Shown in pieces: positions 58,701-64,000 of a DNA stretch of 64,000 bases (positions within the stretch are counted from its first letter, which is position 1; every line of letters starts with the position of its first letter). The notes beneath the pieces were generated by a model that was given only the letters and a program-made list of their open reading frames with translations, searched no databases and was not told the DNA's origin. Source of the stretch: Opisthocomus hoazin (taxonomy: Eukaryota; Chordata; Aves; Opisthocomiformes; Opisthocomidae). The stretch covers positions 7,070,992-7,134,991 of the forward strand of contig NC_134441.1 of NCBI RefSeq assembly GCF_030867145.1, in the 5' to 3' direction. Position numbers and translations under genes: made by a program.

Positions 58701-61440
58701 CCTGTTCTCAGCTTCGGCAGCTGGGAGAGAGGGGGGAAAACAGTTAAAAATAAAGAACTAATGGTAAAAGCAGAAGGGCTGGCAGTAGAACTCAGCAGCA
58801 GGTCGGGACCTTCAAAGTACTTTTACCAGGCTTTGCGAAGTTGGCTCCATTTTTATGATTATTATTATTTCAAAACACACCCTGCGACACGTGAATTGAC
58901 CTTCGCAAAAAAGCCCAGGCATGTGCTGCTCGCTCTCCTCCCAAGCACCGCGCCCTGGCAGGGCTTTGCAGATCGTTCTCTAGAACTTAATCCTCGCTTC
59001 CAGCCCCCTGGAAGATTGCAGTGAACGCTTCTGGGTTTGGAAGGGGCTTTGTTTTAACCCCTGGGTGTTTTTGGTCTGAATTTTGAATTATCTGGGGACT
59101 TTCGGCTGGGAGATGGCCTCGGATGCTGCATCCGACCGAGACATCCCCCCGAAAACCCCTTCCCATCCTCTCGCCAGGTTCAGCAGCGTGTTCCCCAGCC
59201 TGAACATGGCGGTGAAGAGACGGGAGCAGACACTGCAGGACTACAAGCGCCTGCAGTCCAAGGTGGAGAAATACGAGGAGAAGGAGAGGACCGGCCCCGT
59301 CCTCGCCAAGCTGCACCAGGTACCGAGATGCTCCGGACCCGCATCCCAGGCAGGGTCAGCGGCAAAGCCCCAGGGCTCGGGAAGAACTTTTCTCTCGGCG
59401 TTTGCCACCCACGCCAAGCTCCCACGAAGCACAGCGCTTTGGAAGGATGTTCTTCTATCGATGTCCGATCCCCACGCAGGGCGCTTGATAGCAGAAACGC
59501 AAATTGCAGCGCTCAGCGAAGGGAAGGAGCCGGTTTTCCAACAGAAAATGGGATGGAAACCGCGGGAGCTGGGGATGCTCGGAGGGGCGGTTTCTCCCCG
59601 ACCTCCGCGTCTGAGCAAGCAGCTGGGTGGGAGAAGGGGAAGATCAGAGCGTTTCGAGGCTTGGTGTTTGCCACCTGTTACAGAAATTCGTCTTGGAAGA
59701 CTGCAGTAATTGGTTAACAGGAAGCTTTGCCAGATTCTTTTCTCTCTTCTAAATTTTAGCGAAATCATGATTATTTTCTTTTCTTAACTAAATCTACACC
59801 AGCAGTTCTCCCCAAATCTGTCGCTCCTGCAGAACGCTGCTTGATCCTTGAAGGAACAGTCGACTTTCTCGGCCTCAAAGAACGTGTATTTTTCTGATGA
59901 CTTTCCCCACAAAAATTAAGTTTTGTGTTAAAGAATAGCCCTATCAGCCTTCACAAAAGAGACCTCCGATTTAATAGTAAGCAGCTTACTTCGCTTAGCC
60001 TCGGTGACTAAAGCTGCGGCTGGAAAAATGTGAATGCTTTTGTCCTGGTGATTAAGCAGGTTTTAGTTATTTAATTTTTTTTTTTCCCTTAATGAACTTC
60101 TGTGGGATCTTAATTCCCCCCTCCTAAAAGATCTTAACTAGTCACTGCGTGAGCTTAAACGCCCGCGGGAGCCTTAAGCAAGCCTGAACCCGGGGCACCC
60201 GAGAGGTCCACAGATTTGATGGAAAATGGCATCATCTCAGCCAGGTACTGAGCTGCAAATCTGCGTCTTCTCTCCAGAGCCGCTTGCTCCAGGTCCTCTG
60301 CCGTTTGGTGCCCCAGGTGAACTCCACCCCGGGAGTCTGCACGCTCCTCGTTGCACGGCAGACGGTGAATTTGCTCATTTGCGTCTCAGACCTGCTTAAG
60401 CCCGACGTGATTGAAGGCTTTGTCCGTGCCATGGCTCCGGCGTGCCGTCCCGGGGAGCGGGACCGGCGCCGCGGCTCGGCTCGGCTCGCCGGCTCGCTCC
60501 CGCATCCCCCTCCCGTCGGAATGGCACCGGGATTAAGTGGCAGACTTGAACCGGTCTAATATTTCACAGCCCACCCCCTCCTGCCCTTTTCCACACCATC
60601 TCAGAGACATTTCCCTTTCTCCCCACGCTTCTGTTTAAAGAAGCCAGTTGGACGCGCCGAGCTGAAGGTCACGGGCGAAAATGACGGTGGGGACAGGATC
60701 CTCTGGCGATGCTCTTGGGAATCGCAGGGCGAGGGGACGCGGACGTGGCCGGGGAAGTTCTCCAGCCTGGCTGAGCTTTGGGGCTGGTTTTTCTCCCCAT
60801 TCTTCTGAAGGGGAGGAGATCGACTGGCGCGTGATCTCTGCAGCAGCCGCTCTGCCTGTCCTGTGGCTTTCCAAGTTCAGAGCTTGGATCCCACCACGCT
60901 CCATTAGCTGGTCACTTGGTCCCCCCAGGCTCTGGTAGCTGGTCATTTGGTTTCCCCCAGGCTCCGTTAGTTGGTCACTGGGGTCCCCCCAGGCTCCATT
61001 AGCTGGTCATTTGGGTCCCACCAGGCTCTGTTAGATGGTCACTTGGGTCCCCCCAGGCTGTTAGATGGTCACTTGGGTCCCCCCAGGCTCCATTAGCTGG
61101 TCATTTGGTTCCCACCAGGCTCCATTAGCTGGTCATTTGGGTCCCACCAGGCTCCGTTAGCTGGTCATTTGGGTCCCACCAGGCTCTGTTAGATGGTCAC
61201 TTGGGTCCCACCAATCCACTGGCCTGTGGTGGCCTCTGTGCAGCTCTGCCCAAGCAAAGGATGTTGTCCCAGATGTCTGACTCCCTGTCCTCTCTCCTTT
61301 CCCAGGCCCGTGAAGAGCTGAGGCCGGTGAAGGAGGACTTCGAAGCCAAAAACAAGCAGCTCCTGGAGGAAATGCCCAAGTTTTATAGCAGCCGCATTGA
61401 TTACTTCAAACCCAGCTTTGAGTCGCTGGTCCGGGCGCAG
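25791..61440 (+). CDS. BIN3: BIN3, bridging integrator 3 (eight coding exons seen, 3' incomplete)
   Basis: BAR-domain protein of the RVS161/amphiphysin class that binds curved membranes and has roles in actin organisation and cytokinesis. Exons: 25791-25798, 35842-35890, 42852-42892, 43512-43573, 47588-47724, 48370-48410, 59178-59319 and 61306-61440, 615 bases or 205 codons in one frame. All have GT-AG borders and consistent phases. The protein starts M-S-W-I-P-F-K-I-G-Q; the human protein has 253 residues as I recall, so about 48 remain in a last exon beyond base 64000. The BAR domain fills most of the product, with long charged helices such as V-E-K-Y-E-E-K-E-R. There is no SH3 domain, as expected for BIN3. 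Intron 1 and intron 6 are each about 10-11 kb. Confidence 0.97.
25985..26345. repeat. GC-rich minisatellite in BIN3 intron 1
   Basis: Irregular array of CCCCGGTGCTGGC, GGGCTTGGCCC and GACCTGGGCCCGGTGCTGGC words starting about 185 bp after the first donor. A 55-bp unit is duplicated at about 26065-26165. Confidence 0.9.
26433..26677 (+). other. candidate alternative BIN3 terminal exon or retro-inserted 3' end
   Basis: An acceptor-like GTGCCCCCAG ends at 26432. Joined to BIN3 exon 1, the frame would read 24 further residues after the split codon and stop at TGA 26503-26505. ATTAAA follows at 26643-26648, and 18 bases later there is a run of 11 A at 26667-26677, looking like a cleavage site or a genomic poly(A) tail. 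Either an intronic-polyadenylation isoform or a processed-cDNA insertion would produce this. There is no transcript evidence. Confidence 0.25.
31060..31220. promoter_or_regulatory. candidate intronic enhancer, BIN3 intron 1
   Basis: A compact non-repetitive block with AATGAGATAATTAGTCC, two CAGCTG E-boxes about 21 bp apart (GCAGCTGCC, GCAGCTGCT) and CACTCCATAACGGTAATG. It may serve BIN3 or the neighbouring EGR3; the function is inferred from motif density only. Confidence 0.25.
34330..34600. promoter_or_regulatory. candidate intronic enhancer with AP-1 and ETS sites
   Basis: Complex sequence with AACAGGAAG (ETS) at about 34455, GGTGACTCAGG (AP-1/MARE) at about 34493 and GGCTAATTACACC near 34562. 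Palindromic AAATTTAAATTT lies between them. It is not a repeat and has no exon features. AP-1 plus ETS would suit a signal-responsive element. Confidence 0.3.
35842..35890 (+). CDS. BIN3: BIN3 coding exon 2
   Basis: 49 bases, with acceptor CTCTTTTCCAG and donor GTGAGT at 35891. It completes Trp3 and encodes [16 protein letters not shown] (residues 4-19), the lysine-rich N-terminal segment of BIN3. It ends in phase 0. Confidence 0.97.
37705..37726. repeat. (ATG)n microsatellite
   Basis: About seven ATG/GAT trinucleotides in BIN3 intron 2. Confidence 0.9.
39459..39656 (-). CDS. antisense ORF, 65 codons, unknown
   Basis: An unrecognised small frame on the strand opposite BIN3. It begins with ATG in a fair context (TCCGATGGCGG; +4 G) and is Lys/Ser-rich with the phrase [11 protein letters not shown]. 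It ends at TGA 39459. Neither a tail nor splice sites prove a transcript, and the length could arise by chance. It could be a small gene, a retrocopy fragment or noise. Confidence 0.15.
   Translation of the reverse strand: MAEPRAKATLRSAGVPGTSRASSPSKLSKSPTSKKALKKGCFGGTLKGKKDAPANHRDQLRPAED
40295..40370 (+). other. candidate cryptic or alternative exon encoding a hydrophobic helix
   Basis: 76 bases bounded by an acceptor-like ACTTCCCTTCAG and a perfect donor GTAAGT at 40371. Entered in phase 0, the phase at which BIN3 exon 2 ends, it reads 25 almost wholly hydrophobic residues ([13 protein letters not shown] to F-C), like a membrane span. Its length is not a multiple of three, so inclusion would shift the frame of exon 3. 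There is no transcript evidence. Confidence 0.2.
42090..42160 (+). mobile_element. CR1 LINE, terminal ~65 bp only
   Basis: GGTTGGACTAGATGACCC, CCTTCCAACCCCTACTATTC and the ATTCTGTG tail, identical in kind to the other copies but truncated to the extreme 3' end. Located in BIN3 intron 2. Confidence 0.9.
42852..42892 (+). CDS. BIN3: BIN3 coding exon 3
   Basis: 41 bases, acceptor TCTTTCCACAG and donor GTAAGT at 42893. It encodes [13 protein letters not shown] plus two bases of Gln33, the start of BAR helix 1. Ends in phase 2. Confidence 0.97.
42893..43511 (+). other. BIN3: BIN3 intron 3
   Basis: A 619-bp phase 2 intron. It contains a possible extra exon at 43103-43260 with a strong donor GTAAGT at 43261. 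Otherwise unremarkable. Confidence 0.9.
43512..43573 (+). CDS. BIN3: BIN3 coding exon 4
   Basis: 62 bases, acceptor CCATCTTTCAG and donor GTATGT at 43574. It encodes [14 protein letters not shown] through D-A-D-L (residues 34-53) and the first base of Ala54. A heptad-like charged helix of the BAR domain. Confidence 0.97.
43574..47587 (+). other. BIN3: BIN3 intron 4
   Basis: A 4.0-kb intron. A (GGGGCTT)n run lies at 44641-44682. The rest is unique sequence with AT-rich stretches at 46280-46740. No additional exon recognised. Confidence 0.9.
44641..44682. repeat. (GGGGCTT)6 heptamer repeat
   Basis: Six copies of GGGGCTT, one of them GGGGCCT. Four or more G4 runs separated by CTT make a strong intramolecular G-quadruplex candidate on the coding strand of BIN3 intron 4, so it could form in the pre-mRNA. 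Confidence 0.95.
47588..47724 (+). CDS. BIN3: BIN3 coding exon 5
   Basis: 137 bases, acceptor GCTGCCCACAG and donor GTGAAT at 47725. It completes Ala54 and encodes residues 55-99, [10 protein letters not shown] to F-N-Q-E-K, central to the BAR helix bundle. Ends in phase 0. The donor GTGAAT is weaker than the others. Confidence 0.97.
47725..48369 (+). other. BIN3: BIN3 intron 5
   Basis: A 645-bp phase 0 intron, more than half of which is a CR1 insertion (48015-48344) ending 25 bases before exon 6. The unique polypyrimidine tract CACCCCTTTCGCTTCCAACAG follows the CR1 tail. Confidence 0.95.
48015..48344 (+). mobile_element. CR1 LINE next to BIN3 exon 6 acceptor
   Basis: A 5'-truncated CR1 copy from AAATATCTGAAGGGTGGG through GTGCCCAGTGACAGGACAAG, GGAGATATTCCAG and CTTCCAACCCCTACTATTC to a tail of three ATTCTGTG octamers. 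Same strand as BIN3. Its tail ends 25 bases before the exon. Confidence 0.95.
48370..48410 (+). CDS. BIN3: BIN3 coding exon 6
   Basis: 41 bases, acceptor GCTTCCAACAG and donor GTAAGT at 48411. It encodes [13 protein letters not shown] and two bases of Lys113. Ends in phase 2. Confidence 0.97.
51864..52370. repeat. polypyrimidine tract, 26-bp unit
   Basis: About 500 bp of nearly pure C/T built from TTCTTCTTTCTCC and TTTCTCCTTCTCC words. A 26-bp period is clear at 51963, 51989 and onward through about 52090, degenerating later into CTTCTTTCTCC units. Mirror symmetry makes it a candidate for intramolecular triplex (H-DNA). All long frames across it read only Ser/Phe/Leu or Glu/Lys/Arg and are not genes. 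Confidence 0.97.
53161..53465. repeat. 61-bp minisatellite, 5 units
   Basis: Units start at 53161, 53222, 53283, 53344 and 53405 with GCTGGGAGGGGACGGGATGG, then TCCCCGCTCC or TCCCCATTCT, then GAGCATCC and CTGCACAGAG. Period exactly 61 bp; array ends at 53465. Confidence 0.97.
54181..54595 (-). mobile_element. CR1 LINE fragment, antisense to BIN3
   Basis: Reverse-strand CR1: it begins with the tail complement CACAGAATCACAGAATCACA, then AGTAGGGGTTGGAAGGGACC, and continues to GAGGCTGAGGGAGCTGGG read on the minus strand. About 415 bp long, 5'-truncated, in BIN3 intron 6. Confidence 0.95.
55401..55815. repeat. 20-bp minisatellite with three alternating variants, 20 units
   Basis: Units of exactly 20 bp, each beginning AGCTC or AGCTT. 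Main variants: A = AGCTCAGTGGGCATGGGGAG, B with TTGGTGGGCACGG, C with CAGCCAGCACGGA; a rare D (CGGATGGTGTGGG) sits at 55401 and 55721. A always follows C, and the order C-A-B recurs, giving a 60-bp higher-order unit. All three forward frames stay open only because of the repeat. Confidence 0.97.
59178..59319 (+). CDS. BIN3: BIN3 coding exon 7
   Basis: 142 bases, acceptor CCTCTCGCCAG and donor GTACCG at 59320. It completes Lys113 and encodes residues 114-160: [17 protein letters not shown] to A-K-L-H-Q. The basic helix K-R-R-E-Q and the charged V-E-K-Y-E-E-K-E-R segment lie here. Ends in phase 0. Confidence 0.98.
59320..61305 (+). other. BIN3: BIN3 intron 7
   Basis: A 2.0-kb phase 0 intron. 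An AT-rich part lies at 59760-60130. A ~32-bp minisatellite at 60897-61213 ends 92 bp before exon 8. No other exon recognised. Confidence 0.95.
60897..61213. repeat. ~32-bp minisatellite, 10 units
   Basis: Ten copies of CTCCATTAGCTGGTCATTTG plus GGTCCCACCAGG, with period 31-32 bp and variants TTAGATGGTCACTTGG. One copy (about 61045) is slightly shortened. Confidence 0.95.
61306..61440 (+). CDS. BIN3: BIN3 coding exon 8
   Basis: 135 bases, acceptor CTCCTTTCCCAG and donor GTGAGA at 61441. It encodes residues 161-205: [17 protein letters not shown] to S-L-V-R-A-Q, late BAR-domain helix. The next expected residues, V-V-Y-Y in the human protein as I recall, are not encoded before base 64000. Confidence 0.98.
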
Positions 61441-64000
61441 GTGAGATGCTGTCCCCTGTCTCCCAGGCCCCGCGGGGTGTCCCTTTGGTGGCATCCCCGC
61501 TGCAGAGCTGAGTGTGGTACGCAGGTAACACTCGGCAATCCTCTGCCCAAGCGCCGTTACCTCCGGCGATTTGATTCCCGAGCGGTGAGAGGGCACGGGG
61601 AGCGCTGGTGGGAGAGGTGGGACACTGGGCAAGTGACTGTTGGACCTCGTCCTGGCAGAGGAGCAGGCTGGCATCTGCCGGTGCCTGCGGTGATGCCGTG
61701 CTGGCTGCCTGGTAGAAAGGACAGCTGGAGGTGGGTTTTCGCTGGTTTTTAAGGATCTGCCTCCTACCAGGGCCACTCCAGGTACGTGCGTGATGTCCTG
61801 TCCCACGAGACTGCCTGCGTAACGCAGCTCCAGCCCCGGTTATCCATGAGCTCCTGGCATTTGACGGCTTTATTCATCTGGGTACCTCGTCTCTTCGCGT
61901 TTGTAGTCCTGAGCTCGGGGTTGGATCTTGTTCGAGCTTATGAGATGCTCAGGGCTCAGCTTAAGGCTGGCTTCTGGCTCTTGGTAACCAGAGCCGGTGT
62001 GTGCTGGCAGAGATAGAGGCGGCTGCTGTGTAATCTCCCCACCAAGGATTTGCAGGAAGGGGTGGCCTAAATAAACCACAGCCTGCTTGAATTTCCATCC
62101 TCCAGCTTCCTTCTGCGAGCTGCTGCCGCTCCTCCTCCATCTTCCTTCTCCTCTCGCCCTCTTTTTAAGGCTGGAGAGGGTCTGATCGAGCTTTGACCTT
62201 CTGGCATCTCGGGCGCCCGCGGTGGTCCAGCGCCGGGGCTGGGCGAATCTCCCGGCGCGGGCGTTATCCTGCGGCGTTTTTCGGGAGGGAGCTGCCGCGG
62301 TGCCCCAGGGGCGGCTGCGAGGAGGCGCGGAGAGCAGCGCGCCTTGCGTCTCACCTCCGGCTCGGGGAGCCTCTCCGCCGAGCTGCCAGCGAGTCGTCTG
62401 CGGGCTGATTCACCGAGCAGATGGTGCCGCCGCACCCCGCCGCCCGGGTGGGTGCTGGGGATGCTGTGCTCGCCGTTCCCTCCGCCGTCGGGCGCGGGGC
62501 TCCCTGTTCCCAGCCCGAAATAACCGGACTCCCTGGAGCCACTGCGAAGTCTCGCTGGCCCTTGTTTGTGAGCCGCGGGCAGGTTGCTCGGGGGGGGGCT
62601 TTGCCCCTCTGGCCTTGGCCACGATGCCCCCCGCCCCGCCGGTGCGGGCTCCCGGCTGCTGGCTCCTGCCTGGGCTCGCCGGGAGCCGGTGCGAGCAGGG
62701 AGCGGCAGGGTGCTGGTGCCGGGGCTGGGTGCAGGACTCCCTGTTAAAACCCGCCTCTTCCTTGGGAATCCTCGATTCCGTTTCTTGGCCGTCCGCCCTG
62801 CCTCTCTTCAGGTGTGGATTTTTATTAGGAAAAGCGAGCGGAATCTCGTTTTTAGCACCCGAGAGGCAGCGCCGTCGCGAAGCTGATGCCTCTCCCGCAG
62901 GCCAGACTGAAGCTGGACCCAGACGGAGCGCGTCGCATCCCGCCCTCCCCGCTGACCTGGGCGCGTGCCGTATCCCTCATCCCGGCGCTGGCTGCATCCT
63001 TCCACCCCCGGGGAGCGATGCACCGGCACGACGGCATCGCCGCTGCCGGGAGGAGAGCCCGGCACTGGCTAAGACTCGGGGCTCAGGCCGTGTCCTCCCA
63101 GTTCAGGAGCTCTTCCCAGGGGCTGTGCAGCCTTTCCCCCATCGCAGGTGGCTGAAATAAAAGGGAAGCGGCTTGCCCAAGGTAACTTAATGAGTCAGGA
63201 ACAGCACCCGGGAGCCCTGACTCACTGCAACGGGGGGGGACCTGGGCAGGGGAGGGCAGCTGGGGGCCACGGTGATGCCGGGAGCGTCCCCATCCCCGTC
63301 CCAGCATCGCCGGTGCAAAGAGGCACGTGAACGGTGACGGGCTGTGCTGCCGCCCCCGGCCAGCCCCGTTCATCCCGCTGCCCGGGTTCTCTCTCCCTCC
63401 ATGCCTCGCTGAGCTCATTTAGCGTCTCGGGGGTTTCACGTTGCTCAGTGGAATTTCTATTTTCAGCCTCTTCTGCGGGTACCGCTGGGAGCGATGGTCG
63501 CCCGGTGGGGCTCGAGCGCGCATCCCTCGAGGAAAGGGATGGGCTGGGATGCGGAGGCTGGGGTCGGCTCTGCCCTTGGCCGTGGGGTTGGGGCCGTGGA
63601 CTCTGGGGTTGCTTGTCCCCAGGTCAAACCTGCCATTTAAAGATAGCCCCAGGTGCAAAACTGTGTATTTCCCCCTTTTTTTTGGCCCTGGAGAAACCAG
63701 GGGGGGGTTTAAAGTGAGACAAGCGCGTGACAAGTGGCACCGGCCAGCACAGTGATGAGCTGTGAGCAGCCCGGCTGCCTCGCCGGGAGCAAGCCGTGCC
63801 GTGGCAGAGGGAAGGACCCCACTCGAAACCAGCTCCAGAGCAGCAGCTTGATGGCTTCGACCCAGCGAGACCCTCCAAGCCCTCGCCGGGCGGCTGGGTT
63901 CCCATGGCACAGCTTGGCCGCGGGCCCCGGGGCCGGGTGTCTGCTGACGGCGTGCCATGCCCCGGGCTCGCCGGGGCTGTAACATTCAACACCAAATACT
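61441..64000 (+). other. BIN3: BIN3 intron 8 (5' part)
   Basis: At least 2.56 kb of the last intron. A CpG-rich stretch lies at 62170-62700. I searched for the terminal BIN3 exon by its expected start and found none, so it lies beyond the window. No other gene recognised. Confidence 0.85.

Larger units (their letters stand above)
48411..59177 (+). other. BIN3: BIN3 intron 6
   Basis: A 10.8-kb phase 2 intron, the richest in repeats: a polypyrimidine tract (51864-52370), 61-bp and 20-bp minisatellites, and a minus-strand CR1. It also has CpG-rich stretches at about 49010-49400 and 56400-57600, the latter with a TTTTATA at about 57122. AT-rich unique islands lie at 49490-49960, 50880-51000 and 57950-58350. 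No other gene was recognised. Confidence 0.9.

Noticed and set aside
61441-64000. Search for the last BIN3 exon
   Set aside because: No acceptor followed by the expected V-V-Y-Y-like start was found; for example, the candidate acceptor before 62902 does not lead to BIN3-like sequence.

Overview
The window is vertebrate nuclear DNA, almost certainly from a bird. The coding exons are joined by GT-AG introns. There are five CR1 LINE fragments carrying the usual avian 3' end with (ATTCTGTG)n tails. Long GC-rich, minisatellite-laden stretches alternate with short AT-rich islands, which is the texture of an avian microchromosome. No prokaryotic gene, CRISPR array, rRNA or convincing tRNA was seen. 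The exact species cannot be told from the sequence.

Three protein-coding genes lie on the + strand in the order PEBP4 - EGR3 - BIN3. As I recall the human map, this is the same order and relative orientation as human 8p21. (1) PEBP4: only the last coding exon (4553-4644) and its 3'UTR with an AATAAA at 4995 are present; everything upstream to base 1 is presumably its last intron. (2) EGR3: complete, two coding exons (18079-18232 and 19222-20264, 398 residues) with three C2H2 zinc fingers. A TATA/CArG/CRE promoter lies just upstream, a 5'UTR carries two short upstream ORFs, and a long two-part 3'UTR follows. (3) BIN3: eight coding exons from 25791 to 61440 give the first 205 residues of the BAR-domain protein. 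The last exon lies beyond the window.

Layout: 1-5020 end of PEBP4; 5020-17550 intergenic regulatory territory upstream of EGR3, with several AT-rich candidate enhancers, a (GATGGR)n minisatellite, a ~204-bp dimeric tandem repeat, a CR1 copy, a 20-bp minisatellite and a minisatellite abutting the EGR3 promoter; 17570-22400 EGR3; 22400-25640 intergenic; 25640-25800 BIN3 CpG/CRE/ETS promoter; 25800-64000 BIN3 body, with introns holding two CR1 insertions (one 26 bp from the exon 6 acceptor), a third short CR1 scrap, a ~500-bp polypyrimidine tract, and 61-bp, 20-bp and ~32-bp minisatellites.

EGR3 is an immediate-early transcription factor, PEBP4 a secreted or lysosomal PEBP-family protein and BIN3 a cytoskeletal BAR protein. 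They are physical neighbours, not a functional pathway. I found no self-contained novel system. The points most worth a second look are the EGR3 uORF whose stop codon overlaps the EGR3 start as ATGA, the minisatellites on both sides of EGR3, the CR1 tail sitting where the BIN3 exon 6 branch point should be, and several cryptic-exon candidates in BIN3 introns.
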